From Alentia gelatinosa (Eukaryota; Annelida; Polychaeta; Phyllodocida; Polynoidae), in the NCBI GenBank assembly GCA_950022655.1, contig OX465581.1, forward strand, positions 108,359,125-108,423,124: DNA of 64,000 nucleotides. The letters run 5' to 3'. Numbering within the stretch: position 1 is the stretch's first letter; every line of letters starts with the position of its first letter. The position numbers and the translations under genes are program-made. The notes under the pieces were generated by a model. The model was not told the origin of the DNA. It ran no database searches and saw only the letters and a program-made list of their open reading frames with translations. Below are positions 1-13,076 of the stretch, in pieces.

Positions 1-177
1 TACTTACCACTGACGAAAGCCCAGACAGAGGAGCAGTTTAACCTACGTGCCGAGCCTCTCAGTCAGTGCCATGTGTGCCTGGGCGGCCGTCAAAACGTGT
101 CCCAGCACCGACAACATCAACATGTTCCCCTGGAAATACAAGATGACGGTGACCGACCTCAATCAGCCTCAGCACAG
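1..177 (+). CDS. Candidate partial coding exon at the window edge
   Basis: The stretch ends at a consensus donor, CAG|GTAGGG (GT at 178-179). Two frames are of interest. The frame with ATG at 71 (good context, GCCATGT) reads to the donor and ends with NMFPWKYKMTVTDLNQPQH plus a split AG. By hand count 28 of 34 codons from that ATG end in G or C, which is coding-like. In this frame an in-frame stop lies at 11-13, so it would start at 71 or after an unseen acceptor. The frame starting at base 1 is open for all 59 codons but becomes Q/H-rich and leaves phase 0. Only the ATG-71 frame fits PACS exon 2, because AG joined to its first base A makes AGA (Arg), and Arg sits at this junction in known PACS proteins. 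The peptide does not resemble the usual PACS segment before that Arg. It could be an alternative first exon, a diverged exon, or an exon of another gene. Confidence 0.4.
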
Positions 178-1265
178 GTAGGGCTCTCTCTGTGTCCATG
201 AAACAGGTCCCTTGTTCTGTATATTTAGCTGTATGCATGTATTTCCTACTGAGAGTACCCACATGTAGTTAGTTGCCCATGTACTCCTACCATCAGACGG
301 CCTTGGTAGGAAAGAAAGGGTAAAGTGCCCAGTGGCATTTGGTTTGCCTTTTCTACAGCAGTACCTTTGTCCTGTCGGTGAACTTCATTTGCTCACTCAG
401 GCTGTGATGTGGTTTATCGTGAGGAGAACGTTTATTACATGATACTGATAACTGATGGGTTGGTGATGGTGGTTTCTAAGGATTTTTGAACCAGCAGGTA
501 TTAAACTTTCACCAGTTTAGTATTCCACCAATGTGAAGTAAGTAACAGGCGAAATCTTCATGTTGTATAACCTCTACAAGCTCAGAACATGATATCACTC
601 CAGGTAAAAGGTGCTTTCAGTGCACCAACTGTTTGCGATAATGATAGATACAATGTTAGAACTCCAGCACAGAACCATGACATAGAAACATATGTAATGT
701 ATCAACCGTTTATCAGATCAATTCAGCATATCCCCGTTTTAGTAATCAGATATTTCAATATCAATCATGGGATCAGTCATTCATGAATTACACTATATTG
801 TGGAATCCTGCTTTTACCTGGTGCGTATAATAACCATAAGCCGTAATTCTATAGAGCTTGGTATATAAGATTACATAATATCCATTGGAAATGATATTTA
901 ATCATGGTGTATCATCAGGTTTTCATCTAGAAATAGAAAATTTCTGAAATGTCCCGCGAAATGGATTGGTCGGTACGAATAGATTCGGATCTGATTCGAT
1001 ACCATCCTCCTAGCTCTATTGCTTCGCGGGAACCGGAAATTAATTATCCGAATGACGTATGACAAAGTGTGTCATATGTGACGTAGATCCTGACATCATT
1101 TTACCACATAAGAACAGAACTTAGTGACCTGGCATAGTATCTGGACACCAACCACCCCAACATCTCTCAACTCCCACACTCTCCAGCCCAACCCTCCCCA
1201 CCTTTCATTTCCTTGACGCACGACTAGAGCCAAAACCATCTTTCCATGTGTTGCTTCACACAGAA
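178..1265. other. PACS: Intronic sequence, nothing recognised
   Basis: AT-rich sequence with no repeat shared with the rest of the window, no inverted repeat worth naming and no supported exon. Confidence 0.6.
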
Positions 1266-1289
1266 CTAATATGTCTCGTCGTCTTCGTT

Positions 1290-1660
1290 GGGGAGATTTC
1301 TCTCAGTGGTGACCTGCTTGGACCCCGTACTGCAGTTTCGCCTCTTAGCGAGGTTTTTACATGCTGCCTGCTCGCAAGGCCCGGGCACTGCAGTTGGTCT
1401 TTTTCTCACGGAAACAGTACTGTGCGGGTGGCGGGATTTTGTGCGGGCTCCGGCGGCCAGGCACCCAAAGGCGGGGGCCATAGGGGCGGGCTGTAGAGGG
1501 CAGGGGACGAATTCTGCCGGGCGGCGGGCGGCAGGCGGCGGGCAGCGGGCTGGCTTTGGAGCGGTGACGGGACAGACTGGCAGGACCTCCACCTTGTGAC
1601 TGTGGTCCGTCTGTGTTTTGAACCTGGCGACATAATGACAGTCATTGGTTTTTGCAATCA
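1290..1660. promoter_or_regulatory. CpG-rich, GC-box-like segment
   Basis: An abrupt GC-rich patch in an AT-rich intron. It is dense in CpG and GGGCGG-type runs (GGGGCGGGCTG near 1484; GCGGGCGGCAGGCGGCGGG near 1525). An inverted CCAAT box (ATTGG) lies near 1645. This composition is typical of an unmethylated promoter or enhancer. No TATA box, start site or exon is evident, so promoter function is inference. Confidence 0.28.
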
Positions 1661-1836
1661 AACTTTGCTCGTTTCGCCGCACAAGTCTTGCTTTTGAGTT
1701 TTAATTACCGAATCCCCGGCACTGGTAATTACTTTTAAGTGATTTACCTGACAAGCTGAGGTCAGACATTCAGCGGGTTGGCAGGACTCTGCCGTGCTCA
1801 AGTGGGACCACCACCAAAGACAACCATTTGTCTTAA

Positions 1837-2130
1837 AGAAGAAACAAACAAGTTTTGGTCAAAGTCGTCGTTCTCCTTGAGTTTGATGCGGAGTGATATA
1901 AACGAGGTGACAGCCGAGTGAATATTACATAGCATTCAATCGAGTTGGAGAATTGACTTCCTTGACCAAAACGAGTTGCTTTCTGTATTCATCTTACCCC
2001 TGTACACACTAAAAGAATGGACAACACGCAGGATATAGACCATGGAGAACGGACTGTAATACTTGTAGGGGCATGGAGAACGAGTTCCCAATGTTAAGCT
2101 TATGGGATGAAAATACCAGAGGTGAGATAA
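1837..2130 (+). mobile_element. Hairpin/TTATCTCACC element, copy 1
   Basis: Imperfect hairpin 1837-1986. The left arm has AAGTTTTGGTCAAAGTC and TTCTCC, and the right arm is its diverged complement around GAATTGACTTCCTTGACC and AAAACGAG. The loop holds GAGGTGACAGCCGAGTGA. The hairpin is followed by TTCATCTTACCCC at 1988-2000, a body of about 120 nt, and AGAGGTGAGATAA at 2118-2130. The body ends AATGTTAAGCTTATGG, as in the other copies. It is the most diverged full copy and has no coding capacity. Confidence 0.7.
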
Positions 2131-3304
2131 GCCTTTTAAAACTAACGCCGGTAGATACACAACCTAATTGAACAATATCGTTAGGAGGGTATTGCATTTC
2201 TTATTATATCCATCGACATCAGCTTTCAATGTGTAAAATATCAACTTTTGTCAAATCTAGCACACCTACTTTACTCAAAACTACCGTAAGACTTGCTTTG
2301 AGGCCTCGGTCCCAAACCTATCTTGTCTGTTAGCTGAAGGCATATGCATTTGAGCCTGAGAGGACTTTCACACCGAATACCCACAATAGCCTTTGGTTGA
2401 TGCAGATTAAATTCTTATGGTGAACAATACAAACTGCAATGCTTTTTGATCTGGCTAAGAGGTTCTGACCTTCTTAGCTGCCGGTAATTGTGTATTGTGA
2501 CAATCCCAAACTACTAGCACCGACTGGCGCTAAATGTCGGCAGTAAACCTCGTCCTGACCGCCTCCCATTGCTACCCTGTTCCCCCTCTACCAATTACTA
2601 CCCCAACCCCCTCTCTACACACCCACTCCTCTCCCAACTCCTTGCTAGCAGGGCTTTGGCAGTGTACCTGGCGCACCCGGCGTGCAGCCTTCTGCCGCTG
2701 CCCCACAGAGGGGTTTGCCGAGCTGCTCCGAGTACTGCTCACAGTCCTGCTCACATCCGCTCACAATGCCTGCTGCCAGCTCCAGTGCACTGTAACCTTT
2801 GAGGCACATGTTGCAGGCCTACGTCAAAGCCACACGGCGATTTAATACCACGACACAGGAGTTTAAACCATTCGCAGCTTAATAGAAACGATTGTCCCTC
2901 CTCGGAAGGTATCGAAAGCAAGACTGCCAGTAAGCAAGGGTTAATAAAAATGTGCTTCCCATCGTCGCCAGAGCTTTTATATATGAAATAAGGAAAGGCA
3001 GATAGAAATATAAAGACTAAGGTTCTGAAGTGCTCATATTGATACATACGATATTTCTCGTCTTCATTGATTTTGAAATATAAAATGCTAAACTATATTG
3101 CATGACCGGCAAGCTGGCAACTCTGATGTACACCCACTGCTGCGTTGGCAAGGTTCCTTGGGTGGTGTGGAGACTTTGATAGTGTCAACCGTGATCTTTA
3201 ATTTCGTTATTTGAAATAAGTGTATTATATTTTCATAATGTAAAATGAGGTATGATACTGAAATAAGAGTATTTTGCATGAAGCTTATAATTTCCTTTAA
3301 TTCA
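2131..3304. other. PACS: Intronic sequence, nothing recognised
   Basis: Includes a C-rich, moderately GC-rich part at 2530-2830 with open frames on both strands, without splice sites or domains I can support. Confidence 0.5.
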
Positions 3305-3500
3305 GGGATGCAAGTTTTCAGACAAATGACGGAATTCTGACATTCCATATACATAGGTAACACTCACAGTATTAGAATATATACCAATTAATAGCCATTC
3401 TGTTACAGAATAACGTTATAAGTGTTTCTTTTTTATAAGCGTTTTAAATTTCCTATTTTCTTCCCAGTCCCGACTTCCATATACATAGGTAACACTCAGA
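3305..3500 (+). repeat. Dispersed repeat, copy a (also at 61.8 kb)
   Basis: About 170 nt, from GATGCAAGTTTTCAGACAA through GCCATTCTGTTACAGAATAA to CCCAGTCCCGACTT, is shared with 61780-62000 in the same orientation. At the right end a 24-nt block (starting TTCCATATACATAGG) repeats 133 nt after its first occurrence at 3343. The class is unknown; no long terminal inverted repeats were seen. Confidence 0.65.
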
Positions 3501-6500
3501 AGAAGCGCCCTCGTCATATTTTTCATGGCTTGGGGATGAGAAACAAGTTTGGTTTTTTTGAGTGGCCTAAGACTAAAGGAAATAACCAACAACCACAAAA
3601 GCAATAATGGATAACTTTAGAATTACGCTACCAGGAAAGTGATGTCCCGAATGTAGCAAGGTACGAAGCTGTAGTGTATGAGTGATCGGTCTACACATTC
3701 TAATAACTGAAACCTGGTGCTCTGTTATAATTAGACATCACTGATGATCAGGCACACTCTGTTCAGTGCCTATGATCATCCCTCCGGATCCCCAGATGAT
3801 GAATCCATCAGCAGGCTGGGAGGTCCAGCATTGACACACACACCATCCTCGACAGTGATGTGTACAAATTGGGAGGTCATGATGCGGGCCATGTAGGTCA
3901 GACGGTGGTGTGTTTTATATGTGTACCAGTTCTACATTCACCCACTTCACTTGTAATCTCCTTCCGACAAGGGAAAGGCCACGGCTTCATAGCACTCACT
4001 CGTCACAGACACGCTCAATAACAAAACAGTCGTGGAGCGAGAGTATATTATGATCCAAATGAACGTCAGGGGATACAGGGTGTATCTTTTTAAAACTATA
4101 TGCATATATATCTATTTTACTGATTTGAACATTTTTAGACATTGGTTATAAACACACTCTTGTAGACCCTGGTTGTTGCACCCTCTTGACGTCTAAAGAT
4201 ATTTGTGTATAAATATGGGGTAATATGAGTTGTCAGAGGTATTAATATAATACATATGTATTTAGATAAATCTTCTCGAAATACTGCATTCAAAAAGTAA
4301 TAGACTCGCATTAATTCTACCTTAAAACATTGAGGTAGGAATTCCTAGTAAATTTCTCATCGATCCTTACAATTATATTTATCAATTAGGTCCATTGACC
4401 ATTATAGTGTGCAGACTCGTTTGAACGACAATTCCTCGTCATTACCAAACTAATACCCTCAGCTTGCTACTCCAGTGCGAAATATGAGAATATTCATTAC
4501 CCTATTCACATAGGACTTTCAAATATCATTATAGCTGGAAGAGGAACAGTGACGCTCGGTCTCCTCAATTGGCTATGCCTATCCCATGAGAGTAATATTG
4601 ATTAACTCACATAGTTCACTAGGCTCGTTACAGTATCAACACTCTTCACTACATAGTACATGACCAAGCCAAGTTTCTCGGGTAATCAAGTAAATAATAA
4701 TGTGGATGTGACGTTGAAATATATCATGAATACCTAGCTGGGATGTATATTATCATAGACTATTATTATAGACAGCTCTATACTGTAGTTAATCAATTAT
4801 TGCAGATTTTCCGGCTTTGTCATTTTATTTATTGTAGCGTTTACCATCGGAAATATCGCTAGGGTTGCTACCGATCCTTTGTTGGTGGGCCTTGTTGTAA
4901 AACTACACGATTCTCCTAAATTACTGATGAAACAACTGACCACAGGATTTATCAGAAGTTGAAATTTGCTATTCACACAAGCTTTCTGATGCAACAAAAA
5001 TAAGTTATTTAAAAGGATTTCTGTGAGACGCCCAGCTTTTTACCAATTATTACCAACGATATAAGCAGATGTTTTCCAGCAGTTTCCCAGTGATTGTTGT
5101 GCTTTCAAGAACAAGCAAGAAAAGCCTGTCTTGAGATGCACGATATCTTAAAGTGGAATTTCACCTTTAGATCCTTCACCTTGTGTTAAAGGGAGATTAA
5201 CTTTACAACTGTCTTAATTAAGCCCCGAGAAACCCGATCTAAATTACGAGGTTGAACATCAAAGATATTAAAATGCATGCTTATAGTAATTTCCTCTCTA
5301 ATTGGCCAATAATAATGCCAGAAAAGACATAACAAACATGTCTTATAAGGGTAATAATGTCATGGCTGGGGCTTGTTTATACTTTTGCATATTGCATGCT
5401 GTGGCCTACACTGAACGCCCTAAGGGATGTTCAGTAGTGCACACCATCGTTAATTTCATACTTGCACAGCGCACTGGATGTTTACTTTGTATATTTGGGA
5501 TAGAGCCCAGGGACATACCGTAAATGTTGAAATTTCCCACGAGTTCCCCGTCCTTATCATACAGACCCAGCGCGTTTAGCTTTGACAAGTGTGGCTGGTC
5601 GGGAGGGTTAGGGAGGAGTTGGGGGTCAGTTTCAGGTTATATTAGGTTCCAGGGATGTACAGGATGGGAACATGGGGAATACAAATAGAGGTGTTGATCC
5701 CTGTGTTTCCTTATCAAACACATCGTAGGCTACTACAATGTTTGTAGTCGGATCAACGGTTGAATTGAATCTTGATCTGTATCAGATCCAGACCCTGCTT
5801 ATTGGCCTCAGGACAAGAAGTGATACTCATGTCATTCGTTCATTTCAAAATTTAATTAGTTAACAGCGAAAATTACTTGAGATCCACTTGAAATCGAGTT
5901 TGGGGGTTGTTCTGGATCACTCATTTTGAAATCCACTTGCCACCCCTGAAAGCTTATGAAGCTACAATATAATGGATCTATTATATTATTATATTACTGT
6001 GCCGGTCACAAATAAAATGAAGTAAATAATAGCACAAGAAACAAACTAAACTCGAATATAAAATGAATCATGATATTGTAAATTCGGTATTTTTCTAAAT
6101 AATTGCTTGGCACAGTGGTACGCCCTGTTACCTATATCAAAGTAGGCCAGGTGTGAAGTAGTGTAACTCAGCGGCGCCGACGTGGTGGGTGGAGGAGAGT
6201 CAATGTCGGCTGTACATGAATGTGGGGGCCATGACTCAGGGACAGCTGTCTGGGTGGATACATTGTGTGCCTGTGACCACGTTCATGTCAGAACTCGTTG
6301 ACATACTTCAGACAGTTGACCACTCTTCTCTTTCAGCCGCTCTCAGCTACAAGGCACTTCCCTGCTTTTCACTATACTTTTATTATTATATCTGAGGATT
6401 CACTCAAATCAGTCAGAAATAGCGTAATGTTAACATGAGACTACTTTAGGCTCATTATGTGAGGCGGGGTTATGGAGCGTGATTTAGAAAATTAGAAATG

Positions 6501-6614
6501 GTAATGTGAGGTATTTGAGGGAGGGGTGCGGTAGAATTTATTTGACTAATATTCACATACCATTGCAACTATTTCCTATTGAAAAGAACTAAGTGATGGA
6601 CAGTAAGTGTTACC
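3501..6614. other. PACS: Intronic sequence, nothing recognised
   Basis: AT-rich sequence with no element shared elsewhere in the window and no supported exon. Short open frames at 5302-5588 lack splice context. Confidence 0.55.
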
Positions 6615-6831
6615 TTAAGGGGTGAATCCACCAGGCCGATTTCTCACCCGATCAATTGTTCCTGGACCCTTAAGAGGAAGCTCACGTATTGTAATTCATT
6701 TAATTTTGATAATAATAGTTTAATAAATGACCATTTTCAAAGATTTGAGAAATTCTAGGGCATCCGATAATAATCGGCGATTGTCTGGCTACGGAATCGG
6801 TTACCGTCGGTCCAGTGGAACACCCCCTTAA
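6615..6831. mobile_element. MITE flanked by TTAA, piggyBac-like ends
   Basis: TTAA at 6615-6618 and 6828-6831 flank a 209-bp body that starts GGGGTGAATCCACCAGGCCG and ends with the complement of GGGGGTGTTCCACTGGACCG. Target-site TTAA with ends starting in a G/C run is the pattern of piggyBac-derived MITEs. There is no transposase frame. Diverged ends suggest an old insertion. Confidence 0.62.
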
Positions 6832-9570
6832 GGAGATTACTTGACGACGAGATGTACGTACCCTTATTACTGTCAGACCTGATTGTTATACCTGCTAGTT
6901 CACAGCAGACCAGGCCGAGACAGAAAAATTGAAATGACCAAGGCCTTTTCTAAGAGCCGTCGCCGAACTGTCTGTACTCGTATTTCTGGTTCTCATGTAG
7001 AAATATGAAACTTATCCAGGCGTCCATTGGTTTACACCACAAGGTAAAAAAGATACCGATAAATGTATTTTATTACAATAAAATGGAATCCTTTCCATAA
7101 ACATGGGATACCTTCTGATGACCAATAATAACCTGAAGTGAATTGTAATAGATTTACGCCCTTTCGCTCCGAGATCTATGCGTCAAGCCATTCTGAATTT
7201 GTGAATACCTATCACATTACTTATAAAATGCCTGGTGTAAACGTATGAGGCTAAAACACCAGTAAACCCCACGATACACCAAGGGTCGACACAGTACAGC
7301 TGGATAATGACTCACCAATAAAGAGATAGTTCTCAGGGGAAGTACCTATACATATATCATATTTCATAACCTCTCCCATGGTAGTTGTAGATCTTCTCAC
7401 AGTCGGGACACGTTTGTTTGTCGCTATACGATTCCATTCACCATTTGAAAAAAAACTACTTATCAAATTCAAAGACAAAGTACACCACTCGAAAGTAATA
7501 GGATACAGCATCCTATTACATTTGAGTGATATACTTTTCCTTTACAAGGTGAGTAGTATTATCAAGGTAGTGTTCCCCTGACCTACTATTTTTACTCACG
7601 TTCTCACTCAGGTGCGATAAGCACTCCTGGATTCTCATGACTGACAAATCATTATCTTAAGAAATTAAAATCTTTATTTTGACGGGAACTAATGCATTGA
7701 TAGCTTTGTTGAATGTGGAAAGCTTTAAACCGTTGTACCAGACACCCTGACCTTAATTTTCTGTTTCTGTATATGATTTTATTGGTGAGTGTTTGATAAT
7801 GTATGCGAAACGTTGAGAAAATTATTTATTATTGTGTATCCTCCACATAACTATGCTCCTGTGGCTTCTACGGCCCACGCCCCTCCTTTCCATAAAACAA
7901 CAGAGGAAGGGAAAGCCAATGGTACATAAAGAACTTTCACCCTTAGCCTTTCTGCATTTAGACCGAAGCTATGAAAAGCACCACATACAATACTCACATA
8001 TACAGCTCTGATACAGCCACAGCAAACCATCAATCGCTTGTATTCAGTAGGGGCCAGTGTAGTCCGGCCTGCTTATATAAACATACACAGTGTACATGCA
8101 ATGTGATGGAATATTAATAGACATGAGGTTAGTGGTAAAGTCAAAGGGCACTATATTAATCTGATAGGCCTGTCAACTAACAAGTGATGAAACAGATACT
8201 ACTGTTTCATGTCTTAAGGTAGCGACAGCGATATTAGAAAGAAATGAGGATTGTTCGTTGACAGACTGCTGTGTAGGGATATATGTAGTGGAGGTGGAAA
8301 TATGCTAGAGGATAGGTAGATAGGTACACAGGTACATACCCAGAAAATTTCTTTTTATTACATTGTAATTGAAATGAACATCTTTGTTGATGTTTCCCCA
8401 TTAGTCAAGCAGGAGGTGATAAAATCTTGTCAACAGAAATTTCATGCATCTTAGGTCTTGATGAGGTCGACATTCATCCAGCTAGCCCTTCCCCATGTAT
8501 CATACGGGTCTCGGTACACGATCGCTTACTGGAGTGTATACACATGAGAGCACCCTGCCTGGCTAACCTTTCAGCGGAAGATTGGCTGAACACAAAGTTG
8601 GGAGGTGCAACGCACCGGCTGTTCTGGAGCTAGTTGTGATATGTAGCCGTGAGGTGCGGTGACGCATATGAGGCGCGCGTTTGTTGTATAGATACCGGAT
8701 AAGTCTTGTTGGGTCCACGTATATCACGATTTTCTGGTCTGGTCGGTACCAGATTAGTCTTAGATTTTCAGATATATTTGAAAACCTCGCTATTCCATCC
8801 AGTCTCTTCTCCTCTGGAATTTAGACTTGTGAGAACACTATAACGAGACGCAAGTAGACTCGATGAATTCCAAATCACTTGATAAAACTTGATAAATGTG
8901 CATATACTGATAGTGTGAGATTTTTTCATAGTACTCCAGCTATGGGAGGTCGTATTCGTTTGAAAAATTTGTTTTGGTTTAGATTTCTCTCCCTTGTCTA
9001 CCCACACTGAAAAATGTGCATATATTCAGAACAATCTGTAGTGTGAAGGGAAAAAAGAGTCATATTATTGTCAAATCTCAAAAACGAATCTGAAAGACGT
9101 GGTGATGTTGGCACCACGGACTATGGCGTCAGAAATTAAAAAGTGAAGACCCTCAGAAATAGTCATAGCCAAATTTTTCCACATGATACTTTGTTATCTA
9201 TCGGTGAATTTACTACCTTATCTGTCAACCCCTACAACATAGTTTATAGATCTCCACTCAGTGCAAGCCAACAGACATGTGGGTGACCCGGACACTCGTT
9301 GACATCCATAAAAGGAGGACAGGGTCCGGAATAGAGCCCCGCACTTTGTGGACGAACTGACTGTAACCCCCCGCTATATATCTGTAGTATGTAGGCGGGT
9401 TCATAAAGAGGGGTGAAATAGGGCACCAATCACCACCCAGCTACACTAACTCTACGCATTCAGAGTTGACTCAACTGAAAATAGCAGGTGTCTTTCTACG
9501 TAAAGGTAAAGGTTGACAGCACATCGCGATATTGGACCTTACTTTGTTTTTCGTCGATACTGCCCCCACA
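6832..9570. other. PACS: Intronic sequence, nothing recognised beyond a small hairpin
   Basis: Contains a 9-bp perfect stem (ATGAAACAG / CTGTTTCAT) near 8188-8211 and otherwise undistinguished AT-rich sequence. Confidence 0.5.
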
Positions 9571-9574
9571 GCCC

Positions 9575-9596
9575 TGTTTTTTGTTTTTGTTTTTGT
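9575..9596. repeat. Short (TTTTTG)n tract
   Basis: Three to four units of T5-6 followed by G. Confidence 0.8.
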
Positions 9597-10594
9597 AAGC
9601 TTATTTTATATGAGTTAGTATTGTGCTTGACGTCAGAACGTCGCTATGCTGTTAACATAGATCAAAGTACAACTGTTAAAAGTAAACTGTAACCACTATT
9701 ATAAACAACCTTTCTTATACGAGTTTCAATGACCGCTTGCCCACATACGAGGTAAACATAGAAATATCAAAATGTATCAGACTCGTGTAAACATATGTCA
9801 ATGTATTCCACTCTACTCTTGAAATTTCTTGTGATCAAAATTGTGTTTAATAACCACAAGAAAATCCGTTGCGTTGAAATGATTTGAAGGGCCTGGCGCT
9901 TGTTAAGTGAATCCGGTTAACCAACACCTCAAGCGCCGTAACCCTGTGAGGATTATCCCGCTTACTGTGGCTTAATCACATGAAATCGTTTCTCCTCCTT
10001 ACCCGAACCTGGTCTTTGCATTCACGCCTGGAGGTTTACTGTGAAGTGGCGAGGTCCTTATTTCATTATAGTCTGCAGCGTAGAAAATTGATAATCAGAA
10101 TCTAATTATCGCCTGCCATGATATCTGTATTCTGGAGAAGTTGAATTCAAGCCCAATCCACAGGTCAGCAATAAGACGATGTTAACAGATCCCTTTTAAG
10201 TGGCACCGCATGTTCCTTTACATTTACAGTGCAAGCCAATAAGACAAGCGAATTTAATTTCCCTTCCTCCTTGCAATCTCTCTTTGGCAATGTATGGGGA
10301 AGGTAGAAGGACCTGTTTAGGATTAAGTATCAGTGCTTGTTAATAGCATTGCTATTGTTGGAATCACTATAAAAATACATTTGATTATAAAAGGTTATGA
10401 TCCATATTGACCTAAACTCTACTATAACATCCTGTTATACAGTATATTGATACAATATTGAGTCGATGCATTATATTTTATTATCCACCTAATCCATACG
10501 GAAAAATAGTGCGTACCCAGAATGAACTAATGTGGGTGCTGCACATGTCAGGAAAAGATGGATAATAAACGCAATATAGACTGGCTTCTGATAA

Positions 10595-10690
10595 AAGCGC
10601 TTGTATGCTCCTCCTCGGAGTTGCCCCTGCGCAATATCCTCGCATGCGCTCGGATATCACTACGAGTCAACTCCTCTGAGCATAAGACCG
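10595..10690. repeat. Two-tier inverted repeat
   Basis: The outer arms TATGCTC...GGAGTTG and CAACTCCTCTGAGCATA pair imperfectly. The inner arms ATATCC and GGATAT surround GCATGCGC. It could be a foldback element remnant or a structured site. Confidence 0.45.
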
Positions 10691-10734
10691 CTTGCATCTG
10701 AAACCAATCAATATTTTGTATGTATTATAGAGAC

Positions 10735-10875
10735 GTGCGAGTGAAGCTCATTCCCATCTCTCCCCGCCTCGGAGGCCTCTCCTCCGGGCCGGGCGGCCGC
10801 CTGTTGGCGCTCAGCTGGCCGTCATGTCGTCGGCATTATTGAATGCTGGAGCAGCGGAGTGCCGCTCCCGTGTTG
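10735..10875. promoter_or_regulatory. CpG-rich segment
   Basis: GC-rich and CpG-dense (around CCGGGCCGGGCGGCCGCC) in AT-rich surroundings. An ATG at 10824 opens a frame of only 19 codons. This is an alternative promoter candidate on composition alone. Confidence 0.25.
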
Positions 10876-11058
10876 CTCGTTGAAATCAGTGTTGCTCTTT
10901 GTTGGTGGTATCGACATTGGCGGCGACGGCAGTGGGGTGGTATGGGAAGGTAGGGTAGTAGATGAGGGGGAGGAGAGATTTCTATATGGGTCACCGGTCG
11001 ATTGGACCTGGAAGATCAGCTGCTGCAGCTGCTCCACTGATGGTGCTTGGTTTGGTAT

Positions 11059-11075
11059 GGGGGGGGGGGGGGGGG
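11059..11075 (+). repeat. Poly-G tract, 17 nt
   Basis: Uninterrupted G run on the PACS sense strand. Confidence 0.95.
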
Positions 11076-12439
11076 TGCAAACTCTACAATGAATATATTG
11101 GGCTTGGACGATAGAGAAGGATCAGTTCAAGGGCAGAAAAAACTAGTGTAGAGGGAACTGAAGCCAGAACAGAAGCCTTCGTACCCTTATGAGTTTATTA
11201 GACTGCAAAACCATAATCCCTCTATTCTACATTAAAATTTCCCAGTCTGATCCTACAGCTATTGCTATGAAGTCCCCTAGCAACAGCTAAGAAAAAATAA
11301 CCAACAGTGTTGGCGTTGCACACAAGTTAAAAAGGTACCACCGCTCGATTATTGGGATGAGAAGAAGGACCGCAATAGTACTGTTGGTGGTTACTGCCTT
11401 GGAGTGTGACTTCCAGTGTCTGCAGTTTGTTTCCTAGGAATCTTGCTGCACAGTAGATCCCGCTTTGTCATTGCTGGTTGCTACTTTATAAAACTGACCA
11501 TCTAATAGCCTGCTAGCTTGATTGTAGTTACATGCAGATGGAACTCCAATGTGAATTCTTGTGAATAAATACTTTTCCTAACAATATAAATAGTTGTGGA
11601 TTACTTCACGGTGAACACTACCGCAGGCAAATCAGAGTTCAAACATTCTTCCCAGGACCGTGTCACTGGTACCTTCTCAGGATTGGTCGAGATGTCTTAA
11701 TCTAGAATACAAGGACCGTATTTGGTATTGATCTAGATGCCAATTATAATTTCTGCTAAGCAGTGGGATGATAGAATGTGCCGCCCCTGCCATCATTAAG
11801 ACACACAAAGCTGAATTATGAATTATTACGATTCATTCTTCAGTCTATGCCCAAGCTCAACTCCTGGTATGGTTTGGTCGAGGCTAGGTGTGTATTCAGC
11901 GGCAATTTTAGAATTAATTGTTTGGCCTGCACCTTTAGGCCTCCTTCCTCATCTCTGCTCTTCTCGTTCACCGCTGGTTTGCTCTACTCACCTACATAAT
12001 CATTACCCACATTTTTTTCTCCTGTGCTAATTATTGCGATATTTTTTTAATTTTTAATTTTTTTTATCTTTCTTTATTCATCAAAGTAGATACATAGTAT
12101 ATGTTGTACTTCAACTTCGTTTCAAACGGGAGATGAATAGAGAGGCTCCGATCTCAGTCTCGAGCGACTGATTTTCATGATCTTGCCTTCCAATGGTGTG
12201 CGTAAACCCAATTAGGCAGAGAAAGTATAACAATAAAATTAAATGAGTGTCCCAATCATACTTTTAGGCGATTACACATGTTGAGAAGCATATCACAAAA
12301 ACATAACAGATGAACTACCACAGAATTTCACCAATACAAGGACATTGCAGATTCTGTTTATTTACCTGACAGTTTTTTGATATACAGGGCTTTAGGAGTC
12401 AGGGGAGTGAATATTCCATTCCCAGGCCGACTTCAGACA
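11076..12439. other. PACS: Intronic sequence with T-rich tract
   Basis: Holds T-rich low-complexity sequence at about 12010-12076; otherwise nothing recognised. Confidence 0.5.
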
Positions 12440-12500
12440 CCAGAGGCCCCCAGGAGGAACGTTGTAGACACATGGTAGAAAGACCATAGATGTGTGGTAG
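12440..12500 (+). repeat. Direct repeat flanking the copy-2 element, left copy
   Basis: CAGGAGGAACGTTGTAGAC...GACCAT resembles CAGGAGGAAGGCTGTAGAC...GACCAT at 13138-13175, about 700 bp to the right and in the same orientation. The hairpin element copy 2 lies between them. Confidence 0.4.
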
Positions 12501-12825
12501 GGTAGGTAAAGTATTCACCCCTCATCTCCATTTAGGGGTGAACAGCTGTTCTATGTTAATTGGCAAGGCACTGTGCAGTTGGGAAACCAACGAGGAAGAC
12601 TAAACAAAATTGCTGGACTTGAGAACCATCCAAACGCCACTTGAAAACTACCTCTGAATACACAGTTGTAAAGTAAGAGACAGCTGTTTTGAAGGTTGGC
12701 AAAGACAAATGGGTATATATTTATGAATTCTTTTTTTTTTTCATACACATCAGAGTGTGGCCAGTATGAACTGACGACCCTGTGGAGGGCTCTATGGCAG
12801 AGGAACCTGGTCCTGTTTGGTCCTG

Positions 12826-13076
12826 TATAGAACTGCCTCGATGACGATTGCGGCCCAGTCAAACTCGTGGAGTATTGTCTATTTATACGATTCGGGTGCA
12901 GTTCTGGATTTATCTCACCCCTTTCTATGACATTAAATATCATCACAACTTCAGAATAATCAGAACATACTTAGCAAATCCACTACGCCACGGCCGTGTA
13001 ACTTTACCAGGGTGATCGTTGAGTATATTTTTCTAATGTTATTCCTATGGCTAAACTTGTACCAGGGGTGAGATAA
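12826..13076 (+). mobile_element. Hairpin/TTATCTCACC element, copy 2 (hairpin mostly lost)
   Basis: The right arm (AAACTCGTGGAGTATTG ... GTGCAGTTCTGG) is intact and nearly identical to the 40-kb copy. Most of the left arm is missing, leaving AGAACTGC paired with GCAGTTCT. TTATCTCACCCC is at 12910-12921 and GGGGTGAGATAA at 13065-13076. About 100 nt of body, including GGGTGATCGTTGAGTAT, is shared with the 40-kb copy. Confidence 0.75.

Noticed and set aside
1..10. Minus-strand donor-like GTG|GTAAGTA
   Set aside because: All minus-strand frames to its right are interrupted by stops within the next 60 nt, so no exon is supported on that strand.
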